A stretch of DNA of 64,000 nucleotides from Udeniomyces pyricola (Eukaryota > Basidiomycota > Tremellomycetes > Cystofilobasidiales > Mrakiaceae). Under the pieces are notes generated by a model. The model was not told where the DNA came from. It did no database searches and saw nothing but the letters and a program-made list of their open reading frames with translations. The stretch's first letter is position 1. Each line of letters opens with the position of its first letter. Of this stretch, positions 11,420-22,833 are shown piece after piece. Position numbers and translations under genes: made by a program. Location: contig BCIK01000003.1 of the NCBI GenBank assembly GCA_039545295.1, forward strand, positions 992,001-1,056,000, given 5' to 3'.

Positions 11420-13800
11420 CGTGGGCGACCCCCAGCCCATCTCGCTGAGCGAACACGGACGCTGGCGTTTTGTGACACGGGTGGGCATGGGGAGGGGGGG
11501 GGGGCATCGGAAACGAGCGTCAAGGGATTGAAATGGCGCTTAGCTATTTAGGCGGGGCAGGGCCAGACGCAACGACCTCCAGCCGATGTCAGCTCCCCTT
11601 GACAGCGGTCCCGCCCGAGAAACGGCGTCCTGATCATATAGCAAGCTGTCAGCATCGTGTCAAATATGAGGAGAATTTTGTAGAGAACAAGATATCCACG
11701 AGTACAACCTTTGAGAGGGTGGACGGTAGCGTGACCAAACAGGAAGCAAGTCTACGGCCTATGCTGCGCCGGCTCGTCGGACGTTGCGCGTCGGATGACG
11801 TCGAACCCCGCCGCTGGACCTAGTACGCGTCACCACGGCGTGCATCACGTCGCTCTTTCTGCATTCTTGACATCCCGGATGCCGATACTGTTCTTAAGGA
11901 CCTCGGCAGGGGTATGTCAATCGGATGTCCAGATATCCATCACCACGTAATGGCCTGTATGGAACGAGGGTCATGGTGCCATGGTGTATAAGTGTCACGG
12001 TCGCCCAACAGGCCGCTCCATACACAGCTGGCACTATTAGCGTTAATGGCATATGTGAGGGGGTCTGATACTCCGATGGACTTGCGACGACGACCTCTGG
12101 GTCGTTGTTGACAGCTACAGCAGTCCGTACTGCGTTGCCAAAGGCGACTGTCGTAAGGATACTGCATTAAAGGGAGCAGAGGTGAGCAGTCGAACCGGCC
12201 ACTGGCATCTACTTTGATCATAGGTGTATGTGATCAACGGGAAGCCACGACAGCACGTTGGCTCAGATCAGTCAGACTAGCCTCCTTGAGCGCTCACCAG
12301 AAAAACCAGAGCAAGGTTGAGGTTATACGAGTGCCTCAGTCCAACCGCCGGTCATGAGGAAAGGTGGTTGTCGTCCGTCCAACTTTGGTGGCAGAAGACG
12401 GCGATCACCGCATCATCAACGACATGTCAAGATGGCCAGCACCATGGCCCAGATGATCGTTTCCGGCTCATTATGGAGGACCAGGAGATGTTGGCCAGTG
12501 AAGCTTGACCTGTGGTTTTCCATCGAGGCACCCGGTAGAGATGTGCATTGTATCGAGTCAGTATGTGTATGAGCTCAACATCGGCGGCGTCCTCAGTACT
12601 GATAAACCAGCCTCATGAACGTATCCGCCGTTCTAGTTTCGTTGGAGCCCGAGGACACATGGATCAGATGGTGTGTGTAGATTCATGCAAAAATAGTGAA
12701 GAATAGGCAGGAGGTGGGTGAGGCGTGACTGTGATGCCGGACGTATACATGTCAGACACAGAGGCTTTCGATGTATGAGAGACGGGTCACGGGTCCCAAC
12801 CAAAAGCACGACAAGCGGGAGCACCCGACCGCAATGATGCCCACTTGCACACACAACATCATCACTTGCGCTGTTTGATGTAGAAATTAGGTTGCTGCTC
12901 CATCGACAGTGTCGTTACTGTGAGACATAGTATAGCGAGCATTGATCCAAGCCTATGGATGACACAAGCCTTTACTTGCGAAGAGGAGAGGCCGGAAGAG
13001 GTCGCGCAGGAGAACCGATAAAGACACATCAGCGGCCCTTTTCCCTGGAGCCTGACAGAGGAGTCATGCAACGTACCATACTGCTGAGTATGGGGAAGGT
13101 CGTTCTCGCTACAAACTACATGCTCAGGGTCGCGATGCGGTGCCCTTGTTAGTCTGCGATAATGTAGGTGGTTTTGATTGCATACGTGGCATGAGTTGAT
13201 CAGCTATATCTCCTGTCTACGCCCCTACCGCGGGAGATAACCCCGAGATGTTGGAGAACTAGAAGAAGGTGCGATCAGGATGTCCCTTTGCGCCATATAG
13301 GGCGGATGATGAGGCGCCCAACGACCCGATACAAGTCGAGTACGTTGATCTGGGTCTGGCTGTGTCTGGCTGTGTCGACTACTGCTGGGGCTCTGGTGCG
13401 CCGGTGCTCTTGGGGCTTTGTGTTTGGTGCACCCTTTTCCGTCCTCTGGATAGTTGTGCTGGTACGTCACTGGATGGCACTGATATCTTACTATCCTACA
13501 CCGGTGGTACTGACAGCTGACTACCAGATCGGATGCATGGTAGAGCGTGGTAGAGCGAACGCGAACGTCGGGCTGGAACGCGGTCAGCTGGCGGCTGCCG
13601 GCCGCTGCCCCGCGGAGCGCTCGGCGCTCGGTGCTAAGCGCTAACCCCGCATGATGTTACGTTGGGCCCTGCTCGATTTGCTCTCTGTGCACTGTGCTTT
13701 TAGGCCGGCCTCTCTGCTCGCGTGTTCTGCGCTCTCTGCTCGGGCCAGCTCTGCTGGCTGGGTCAGCTGAGACAGGCTGGGAGCAGGCAGGCTCGTGTCA
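11420..13800. other. Protein-poor spacer between U2 copies
   Basis: I find no open frame with convincing splice structure or protein-like composition here. There is a poly-G run near 11495-11508. No transposon protein remnant was recognised. Confidence 0.4.
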
Positions 13801-13814
13801 TGATGAGCTTTCGT

Positions 13815-13985
13815 CGCTATCGCCTGGCCAACGGCGAGCGAAAAAGTCACGGTTCTGTCGAAACGACCGTACCTTCGCTTTCTCCACACTATACATGCCT
13901 TGCAAAACCTCGTCTCCATCTTCTTTTCCCTCATCCTCTCTGGCATCTTGGCTTAGATCATGTGTAGCATCTGCAATGTCTGAAT
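13815..13985 (+). pseudogene. Degenerate U2 snRNA copy with retained promoter
   Basis: The plus strand repeats the U2 promoter block (GTCGAAACGACCGT at 13857-13870, TATA-like CTATACATG near 13890). It also repeats the first ~45 nt of U2 from 13933 (ATCCTCTCTGGC, TTGGCTTAGATCATGTGTAG). The key element reads GTAGCA instead of GTAGTA, GGCCTTTTGGC has become GGCATCTTGGC, and similarity ends before the stem II and Sm regions. It therefore lacks the parts needed for a functional snRNP and is best called a U2 pseudogene. Its orientation is opposite to the intact copy. Confidence 0.8.
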
Positions 13986-14162
13986 AAGGGTTCGATAAAA
14001 ACTTAGATGAATAAAGTGTACGTCACTTGTTTGGAAACTGCAGGCTTGGGATGAGTAGAGAAGTCAAGAAATGGATCTCATATATACATATATATATATA
14101 TGCACATTGTCACTCCGTAATCGAGCCACTCCCCGGTCCATCGATCTATATATGTACGGCTC

Positions 14163-14290
14163 TTGATCTTTTGCTCTATTTGCCTATTATCCCACTATAG
14201 GTCTGTTGACCTATTTGTCTATCGGCCTATTTCCTTATCGTCCCACTATGCGTCTGTTGCCCTATTGCTCCTTCAAGGCGCTCATACATA
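14163..14290. repeat. CTATT-rich degenerate repeat
   Basis: Repeated CCTATT, CCACTAT and TCTGTTG motifs are spaced irregularly. They resemble the reverse complement of the CAATAGAGG array about 200 nt to the right, so the two stretches form a loose inverted arrangement around a GC-rich centre. Confidence 0.5.
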
Positions 14291-14471
14291 CTACATCACT
14301 ATATATGAAGGGGCGCGCGCCCTACCTACGGCCAGGCGCGCCGGCGCAGGGTGAGGACGGTCGCTGGTCGACGTCACCTGCAGTGTGATTGGGAAGATGT
14401 AGGGTCGTGGTAGAACAATAAGATGATGATTTGACATGAAAAAAACCATAGTGGGCCAACAGAGCGATGGA

Positions 14472-14586
14472 GCAATAGAGGCAATAGAGGCAATAGAGGC
14501 AATAGAGGCAATAGAGACAATAGAGGCAATAGAGGCAATAGACCCATAGTGGAACAATAGGTCAATAGGTCAATAGAGCAATAGAC
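14472..14586 (+). repeat. Tandem 9-mer array (CAATAGAGG)n
   Basis: About eight direct copies of CAATAGAGG, one of them GACAATAGA, run from 14472 to about 14541. Looser CAATAGG and CAATAGA units continue to 14586. The array is non-coding, a simple minisatellite between the U2 copies. Confidence 0.85.
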
Positions 14587-15210
14587 TCACAGCGCTGGGC
14601 TGGCGGCTGTGTCAGACATCACAACCTGCCGCCGCACGTCGTCGACCTGGTCCTGCCTGGCACCATTGCATGATCACTAATGGGAAACTAGACACCGTCT
14701 CTTCGAGTCTGTACACGCTAGCCTGTAGCCTGCTGGCCGGTCGGCTGATACGTTCCCCGCCCGAACGATGCAGGACACCTAGAAGAAGCATGGCGACCTG
14801 GACTGTGCCTGTACCAGCCGACCTCCTGTGACGAGCAGCTGTTCAACGTTCGACTTGTATACATGTGGTGTCGCGGTGTTGGCCGCGCTCCAGTGAGCGT
14901 CTGGGTATCTTGACTGATGTTGTGTTCAGTTGCCGTCGCCCCGGCCCTAAGAATCGTTTGTTTGTAGACGTCGCTTCGATCTTATGAGTATTTCTTTCGG
15001 CTCCATTTTGGTACAGCACCCTTCATGTTACTGTCGCCTTTGATAACGTAACATTAGGGGATGGGATCTTAGACTCAGGCACAGACAGCTTCTCCATCAT
15101 CAACGCATGATTAGCAACCATCTGCACATATATATCAATCACCCTCGGATAGGAGATGTTCGGTGGTCTTCATAGGTGAGTCGATCGACATCAAGAGACC
15201 ACATATGTTT

Positions 15211-15260
15211 GAGCATGTTCACTCATGTTCACTCATGTCCACTCATGTTCACACAGGTTC
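15211..15260 (+). repeat. Tandem 10-mer array (CATGTTCACT)n
   Basis: About four units of CATGTTCACT or CATGTCCACT run head to tail and then degenerate into CACAGGTTCAC. They sit in a protein-poor region. Confidence 0.8.
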
Positions 15261-15831
15261 ACCGGTCACCAATTCCCACCGGTTGAACGTTGAACATGAG
15301 AACGTTCCGCGTGCTTTAAGGAGCAAAATCGCGTCAGCCGGACTTCAACCTTCAGGCCTGACAGTCCTTCGCCTTACCGACCTGCTAACTAGACGAGTGA
15401 ATACGTACCGACCACCGTTCTGGGTTGGGCTCATAGATCCCGACCCGCAGAAAAAAAAAAAAAAAAGACGACGTGATGCAAGTGTGGACAGAACTGGCAG
15501 GATCGACGGACAAATCGATCACCATCTGACACGCGCAGTCACGGCGGTTCGAGCTCCGGCGCTCCGGGCTTGGCTTTGTGTTTGGTCCAATACGTACCCC
15601 ACCCTATGCCATCATCCTCTGCCCACTCGAGGCCTGCGTACGTATGCATGGTATTTTCTGTGACTGAATCGAATTTTCTTCGCAACGCTGACAGTTTACA
15701 GTCATTAGAACAGGACATCTTGTATGCAAGGGGAACTTACAGTCATGTCATCTGGTCGTCGCAGCAGCACCTGGCGCCATTTCAATCGACCTGAGTCCAC
15801 ACTCTCTTCCGCCTCCTCCGCCGGCTGCCCC

Positions 15832-16434
15832 NNNNNNNNNNNNNNNNNNNNNNNNNNNNNNNNNNNNNNNNNNNNNNNNNNNNNNNNNNNNNNNNNNNNN
15901 NNNNNNNNNNNNNNNNNNNNNNNNNNNNNNNNNNNNNNNNNNNNNNNNNNNNNNNNNNNNNNNNNNNNNNNNNNNNNNNNNNNNNNNNNNNNNNNNNNNN
16001 NNNNNNNNNNNNNNNNNNNNNNNNNNNNNNNNNNNNNNNNNNNNNNNNNNNNNNNNNNNNNNNNNNNNNNNNNNNNNNNNNNNNNNNNNNNNNNNNNNNN
16101 NNNNNNNNNNNNNNNNNNNNNNNNNNNNNNNNNNNNNNNNNNNNNNNNNNNNNNNNNNNNNNNNNNNNNNNNNNNNNNNNNNNNNNNNNNNNNNNNNNNN
16201 NNNNNNNNNNNNNNNNNNNNNNNNNNNNNNNNNNNNNNNNNNNNNNNNNNNNNNNNNNNNNNNNNNNNNNNNNNNNNNNNNNNNNNNNNNNNNNNNNNNN
16301 NNNNNNNNNNNNNNNNNNNNNNNNNNNNNNNNNNNNNNNNNNNNNNNNNNNNNNNNNNNNNNNNNNNNNNNNNNNNNNNNNNNNNNNNNNNNNNNNNNNN
16401 NNNNNNNNNNNNNNNNNNNNNNNNNNNNNNNNNN
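15832..16434. other. Assembly gap (603 N)
   Basis: The sequence is unknown. The right edge falls inside the U2 3' stem of the right repeat arm. The left edge follows a C-rich stretch, and GCGCCATTTCAATC just before it (about 15774-15787) also occurs upstream of the intact U2 promoter. The gap therefore very probably hides the rest of a second U2 gene. Confidence 0.95.
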
Positions 16435-16931
16435 CGTCGGGCTGCTCCTCTGCTTGCACGAGCGACCCGACACGATGACCTTGGCGCTGCACTCTTGCCT
16501 TGTGTTGTCAGGGGTCCCCCTCTTCCTCCCTCACTCTTGTCCACTCTTACCTACTCCTACCCACTCCACTACCACTACTCCTACCCCACTTGGCATCTGG
16601 CATGGCTTTCTCTTCAGAAGGCCATGGCAGGGCAATGTGGCTTCCTCAGCGATGTGGCTTTCTCACCGATGTGGCTTCCTTCGCCTTCGACCTAGCCCAT
16701 GGCTCGCTCCGGTGGCGCTTCCTTCATGTGTCTCCGTATTGTGCCGTGTGCAATCCCGATCTTGTCGCTTTTTGCCTCGCCACTGGCAGCTGGAGTCAAC
16801 TATATATATATTTATATATAAGGCTGGTGGCCGGTGGCAGGTGGCCGGTCGGTGGCCATGCATCATGGCCTTTGACCAGAAGCAGCATGTCGCATGCTTG
16901 AGATCTGGCATGAGATCTGGCGCAACGTATA
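16435..16931 (-). repeat. Right arm of the 497-bp inverted repeat, with U2 3' end
   Basis: It is the mirror of 10680-11176. The first ~46 nt are the U2 terminal stem in plus orientation (CGTCGGGCTGC ... GCGACCCGACACG), so this is the 3' end of a second U2 gene whose body lies in the gap. The rest is the same 3' flank as in the left arm. Identity ends after CGTATA at 16931. Confidence 0.9.
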
Positions 16932-17563
16932 CATAACCAAACATATATAACGTCAAGGGGTTTCTTTCTGGTCTTTGATGGCATCTATATAGCCTGTTCT
17001 CGCTACGAGTTGCTTCGACGATCCGTCGATCGCGAGTCGATCCAGCTTCTGCAGTCCGGCATGGCTCGAGGGTCGTTCGGTGATCAGTGCGCCGGTGAGC
17101 CTGGACTATAGATATTTGATGGCTGGCTGGGCCGGTTCGTGGCACGCATCATATATCCTCATCTGGGACAACAGGGAGATATCACAATAAAACGATAGAA
17201 TGATAGAATAACACGATCATGGTAGTCCGACAATAGGACATACGTACACCATCCCATGTATATATTTGGGTCGCGTCGACGTCAGTTCATCGATCATCGC
17301 CCGTCCACTTTCTATCCTTTTCGGATGATTCACCATGCGTTCATCCCCGTTCAAATGCTGAAAGAGAGAAGACATCATAAATCTTCCGGGCAACAAACAT
17401 ATAACTATCGAGAAAATCTATCCGAGAGTGCAACTGTTTTTACGTTGTATGTTGAAGCTGTTGCTGAACGCTGATGCATGCCAATAATAGTCGACGTGAT
17501 AGAGCCCGTCAGGCAAAGTCTTCTCCCCTTGATAGGAGGTCCCGAGCTTTCGCACCTGGGCTG
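16932..17563. other. Intergenic region, no gene seen
   Basis: It is AT-rich spacer with scattered TATATA tracts, downstream of the unrecognised minus-strand gene. No open frame or RNA is supported. Confidence 0.4.
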
Positions 17564-18945
17564 TTAGTGATCCCAACCTGACTCGTCCACGTCTCGCTTG
17601 TGGGCTAGCAAGATTTGGTTAGGAACCTTTTTGACCTTGGACTTGGCCGTTTGTCTCGAGCCACGTGGATTGTGCTTGCTAAGGTACTGATGGAGATTGC
17701 AAGGTAGAAAGATGTAAACAAGCCAGCATTGTCCACAGTACTGATCAGCATAAATTCAACTGTGACCCAATTGAGTTTGAGGTGATGATCGTGGAGTGGA
17801 CACACATGGTAGTGACCAATAGCAAACTTGATCCATGCCATGGCTTGTCCGAGGAAAAGCTTCATCTGGTCCTCTTCCAAGTCTTCGGTCAGGGTGCAGC
17901 TTAAAAGCTCCTTAGGGACCTTAAATATGCGGTCTCGGATGGGCATGCCCTCCGGCATCAGGACCTTCAGGAGCCGTTTGACAGACGGCGTCTGGGGAAT
18001 GCCGTCGCGCTCGTCCGCTCTGGTTGCGTTGCAGAGAACAATAGCACAACCAGTAGCTACCAGCACATATGAGATACACCTGAGATCGGATGTGGGGGCG
18101 AGAAATGCTTGCGCTGATGTCGACCATGTCTGGCCGGCTTCTGTGGCTAGAAACTCGTGGTAAACGGGTTTCAAGCCTTTGATGATTTGGCTCCTTTTGT
18201 TGCTTGCCGCATTGGAGCATTTATGGAGGAATGGTTCCTATAATCATGGAAAGAGCACGGTCAGACCATGACATTAGGGCAATACGCGGTTAACATGAAC
18301 GACCGGGAATTGCAACGTACGTCATTAACGGCAGCAGGAACAATCCTTCCGATGAGAGCTTTGAGCTCGTTCGTGCCATAGTCCCGATGGCACAGGACTT
18401 TGAGGAAGATGTGAGGTTGGATGGCTCGGAACCAACTAGCCTTTACAGAGAAAGGAGAAACAGGAAGAGAAAAGAGAGAGAGAGAGACAAAGAAACAAGC
18501 ACAATCTTGAGCTTCGGATCTTCGCTCTATCGCAAGAACGCTCTATCGTGAGAGGACTCCCAGAACGCTGCGGTGATACTGACGGGCTGATCCTCATATG
18601 ACCTCTTGGTTCTCTTCATGGGCGGAGGATGATTCGATCCTGTTAGAGACTGCAAATCTGTAAGAACAAAGTGGTAAACAGAGAAACCCTGAAGCCCTGA
18701 AGCCCTGAAGAAGAGCTAATACCATCGAGCGAACATCAACAAGTTCCACATACCGGTTGATCAGAGCCGAGTCCCCGCTTGTGGTCATCTTTCTTGAGAG
18801 ATGCGCCCCCTTCGCCTTGGTCCTCGCCTTCGCCTTCGTCCTCAGGCTCCACCATCCTCCCCTTTCCCTTTGCTATCCTGGCCTTCTCAACGTCGGCCTC
18901 GTCATCTTGCTCACCTTCGTCGTCATCATCAAATTGGGGTTCTGG
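17564..18945 (-). CDS. Unrecognised protein with acidic N-terminal region (5' end unresolved)
   Basis: I do not recognise the family. Exons at 18754-18945, 18584-18649, 18321-18440, 17806-18237 and 17564-17686 join in phase 0 for 311 codons to the stop. The N-terminal part is acidic (FDDDDEGEQDDEADVEKARI, VEPEDEGEGEDQGEGG), followed by MKRTKRSYEDQP. A more ordered middle part contains ASWFRAIQPHIFLKVLCHRD and MKLFLGQAMAWIKFAIGHYH. The C-terminus is basic (NPRGSRQTAKSKVKKVPNQI). Exon 17806-18237 contains a 60-nt in-frame stretch (GTGTAT...CCAG) that could be a further intron. A start codon must lie upstream, probably between 18960 and 19170, but the frame there is broken by a G-run. Charge pattern hints at a nuclear protein. 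Confidence 0.6.
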
Positions 18946-20223
18946 CTATGGTATTTGGGCGGACCGGGGGGGGGGTCACGTCCGGGGTATGGGGAGCGGA
19001 AAATCGTGTTGGCGGTGCTGGCGTGGAAGAGATGTGAGACCGCCTTCGAAAGCCAGTGATCAGTGGCAGGTATTGATACGATGAAGCATACACAGGTTCT
19101 TCTACTGATGAGATGCGCGACGACCGAGACTGACAGATCGTCAGATGAGTTATCTTGGGACAGTGACATGTTAGTAAGCTGACAAGGGCTGAAGGCGATT
19201 GGGGAGCGAAAGAGATGGATGTTGAGCGCAGCACTGAGATAGGGGGGGGGGGGGGGGAGGGCCTTAGCGAGACTTTGGACTTCCCAGACGAAGAACCTTG
19301 TTTCGTGAGCAGGTCCATCAGCCTCCATCTGCTAACCCATCACATATCACCATCTAGTAGCCACGATTTCCCCTTCATACAACTCTCCCCATCTCTTCTC
19401 TTCCCCCTTTTTACCCACAGCATCATTCGAAGGCATCCTTCATCATCATGCAGGGTTAGAGCGCGTGTGGAAGAACCTATACTCATCAGCCCGCGCACTT
19501 TACCAATCTGTATCAGATGTGGCAGAAACAATGTGATAGAATCGACCAAAACACATGATCTTGATGATTCGCAGGGAGACGCAATCCGACAGCTGATTTA
19601 ACTTGACCTGATATGATATGTCCGCCCTCAATTTTCATTTTATTTCCAGAGCATCAGTTCCGGGCAACACATCTAGTGCGAAGGCAGAGTGAATGAATAA
19701 TTATTCTCAACCTTATACCAGCTTTAATTGCTCTAAATGAAACCCTTCCTTGATAAGTTGTGGTAACAGCCAAATCCATGAGTGCAACGGTTATATGTGC
19801 ACGTCAGTAGCAAAGGGATTGGGTCTGATGAAGCGACAACACCACACCTGGTAATCCTATTCCCTTACATTTTGCATGAAGAGACGATAAGTTATGATCA
19901 TGCCTGGGCCCAGGCATCAGTATGTACCACGATCCGTGACGAGCACTGTCCGAGTCACAACGGTGGATGTATGCGGGTCATCCTCTCGTAGTCAACAACC
20001 GTACCGTAAAGGCTCGTCAAGCGTGGGCCATCTTGGTCTCCGTGGAAAACATGGTCGCCAATCAAACAACACAGAGGAAAAAAAGAAATCGACGAGCTAG
20101 GTTCATGAACGCAGACAATCCATGCATAGGCCAACCAAAAAGGCGAAAGCGCAAGGACAACCAAGCGAAAAAAGGTGGGGGGGTTTTGGGGGAAGAAACG
20201 ACAAAAGGTAAGAAGAGAATAAT
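18946..20223. other. 5' region of the preceding minus-strand gene and RPS18 downstream region
   Basis: Part of 18950-19170 probably holds the first coding exon(s) of the unrecognised gene, but no unambiguous start could be chosen. A long G-run occurs at about 19242-19257. The rest shows no supported gene. Confidence 0.35.
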
Positions 20224-22030
20224 TTACTTCTTCTTGCCTCCGGCACCTCCACCTCCGATCTTTCCTCGTCGACCGGCTGAAGGGAACGAAAAGAGATGAG
20301 AACAAAGTCAAGGACAAAGGAAACGGGATCCAGTCAGCATGCGATTTCTTTCCGTTCTTCGAAGCCATCATCGACCTTGCTTTGCTTTCGACAAGTTTCC
20401 AGAACCCAAGGTCCAAAAGGGTTATGTGGTTGTACGTACTGGTCTTGGTGTGCTGTCCCTTGACCTTAAGTCCCCAGAAGTGTCGGAGACCTCGGTGCGA
20501 TCGGATCTTCTTGAGTCGCTCAAGGTCCTCCCTCATCTTCTGGTCGATCTGGTTAGAAACGACGTGGGAGTCCTTGCCGTCGGTGATGTCCTTCTGCCTG
20601 TTAAGGAACCAGGAGGCTAGAGAGGCAGAACGTCGGAGTTTCGAGCAGATAGGTGAAAGGGAACAGAGAGCGCGAGGTCAGGAGGACGTCCAAGAGTTCA
20701 ATTGCGCGTTGAGAAGGGGGAAGGAAAAACGACCGAGCGCGTGGCGGAGTGGTTGCGGTAAGGCACGATGGAAAATGTGAGAGAAAACCCGAGAGAGGCA
20801 ACGTACGGATCTTGAACTGAGCGGGGTTCTGCATGATGGTGACGATTCGCTCGAGCTCATCAGAGTTGAGCTCTCCGGCCCTGAGATGGCGCAATAGACG
20901 AACGATTCACGTGCGGCGGTAGCGAAGGTTGAGTTTTGAAAAGCGAGCGATAAGGTCGATATGGTTCAACAGAGCAAATCGTGCAAGATCAAGGTAGGAG
21001 AGACGTATGGATACGAGGGAAGAAGGCGATCAAATCAACAGTGTCAGCATATCATCCTTGAATTCAAAGAACCCTAGGGAGCCCTGTTGTGTATGTTCTG
21101 TTCGAACGGCTGGCGCTCTTTGCGCCTCTCGTCCTAGGGCTTCTGAGCCGGCACGCCTGCATTCTTCCGGCTTGCTGTCTTCCTGAGAATACGCTCTTGA
21201 CCCAACTGTCCTATCTCCTCTGCTGAAAGCTGAAACCGATACTGCCGCCATTGCTCTAGGCACCATGATGCAGATCTAACCTCTTCCAAAAAAGCCTTTC
21301 TAGGGCGCCCAAAAACGACCTCCTGCTCGCTCTCTTCCCTCTGCTCTTTTCTCGCCATCCTCGGCCCATTGTCCACTTTCAACGCAAGATCAGGAAGAGT
21401 TGAGAAGAAAAAAAGAACGTACCTCTTCTTGAGGTCGACATCAGCCTTCTTGCAGACGATGTTGGCGTATCGTCGACCGACACCCTTGATCTCGGTCAGG
21501 GCGTACATGATCTTCCTTCGACCATCAACGTTGGTGTTGAGCAATCGAAGGATGTGCTGGAACTGCACGTGGGCCTCAGGAACAACGCTGGATGGGGCCG
21601 AACACAGATTCAGGTTGAGACCGAGCGAGAGAGGTGGACATGTATAGAGGTGCGTAGGAGGACGAGCGAGTAGTGGAAAGAACCCAGAGGGGGCGCAAAA
21701 TGAGGCAGGAAGGGGAGGGAGAAGGGCAGAGTAGCACCGAATTTTGCGTGGGCGAGGCGAGAGGAGCGCGCGACCGTGGAAAGGGACCAGCCAAAAGAGG
21801 AGAGAAGAGCAGCGAAGGGGGAGGGGGGGAGGGGGAAATCGAAAGAGCGGTTTTTTTGATGGGACGTGTCGTTTCGAGGCAGAGAAAGACAGAAAGCAAT
21901 CCAATCAGCGGGTGGAAAACGGCTTGGATCAACTTACAGCAGGTATGTTGGTACCTGCTGTACGTGTGTCAGAGCTGAGGAGAAGGGGAAGGGGGGGAGG
22001 AGGAGGGACGGTCGAGACGCACAATGACAT
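20224..22030 (-). CDS. RPS18: 40S ribosomal protein S18 (uS13)
   Basis: uS13 sits in the head of the small ribosomal subunit. Five exons (22023-22030, 21423-21587, 20807-20880, 20440-20616, 20224-20276) join in frame to 158 residues. Signatures are [40 protein letters not shown] (helix-hairpin-helix), [39 protein letters not shown] and [11 protein letters not shown], with a basic C-terminus ending GGKKK. The first exon is only 8 nt (ATGTCATT), giving [12 protein letters not shown]. Introns 1 and 2 are about 435 and 542 nt, much longer than neighbouring introns; long 5' introns are common in fungal ribosomal protein genes. An open frame inside intron 2 (21030-21266) is not needed for the protein. 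Confidence 0.95.
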
Positions 22031-22833
22031 GGCTTTGAAGGGGCTGGGAAGGGCAAGAACGAAGGGGGGAAGAGACGAGCCCTCTCAAACTTGCCCGCCC
22101 ACCGCAAAGCAAGACGAGGCGGAGGGCCATGCCGCGCAAGAGGTCGATTCGAGTTTCGCCTAACCTTCAACCGCTCCGACTCTCTCTACAGCCACATCTT
22201 CCCATCCTGCAAACGTCCATTTCGATCCGTCCATTCTCAATCAGATTTCCAGAATACTCCATACCGCCTTTGCTCATATGCGCTATTGTCCCATCCTGAG
22301 AATCCAATCTGCCCAACAAATCAATCACCAACTATCTCATTCCCATACATATATATGTACCTATGTATTCCGGCTTCTTATGTATATACCGCGTTGTGTT
22401 TTGGTATGCTGCCGAGCACGCCCGGTGATGTGCACATGTTCTGATCTTTACAAGCACGCATGAACGAGCATCCACACATTGGCTATATCACATATATCGA
22501 ACCTGTCTTTAATCAATACTCCATGCTTCTCATCACGCTAGACAAGATCGGTAGCTCCGGCCTCGACCGGTACTATTGGCTACTATCTAGCTTCCGATTA
22601 TGCCGTGTGATCCATCAGGGTCTCTAATCCTGTCTAGCATATATATATATATCAGCGTCTCTCGACACTTTCCAGTGGAGAGACTCCTCGTGCCCACACG
22701 TAAGATCAAACCAGCCTGCAAGCAAACACCATTACTCATACAACTCCCCTCGTGTGACCATATAAGCGAGAACGAGAGGAGGTCCCATCGTTCTGTTCTA
22801 ATCTTCAACTCACGCCCATCCAAACCGAGCCAC
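22031..22833. other. Intergenic region: RPS18 promoter and ISY1 3' flank
   Basis: It separates two minus-strand genes. It contains TATATATG near 22350 and a (TA)n tract near 22640. Open frames here have no supporting features. Confidence 0.45.

Noticed and set aside
15705..16695. Long open frames spanning the N gap
   Set aside because: Most of their length is N, so they carry no information.
10680..16931. Terminal inverted repeats of a DNA transposon
   Set aside because: There is no transposase-like frame between the arms and no clear target-site duplication. The inner end of the arm is a U2 gene, so duplication of a U2 locus explains it better.
21030..21266. 78-residue frame in RPS18 intron 2 as an extra exon
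   Set aside because: The conserved uS13 sequence is contiguous without it ([21 protein letters not shown]).
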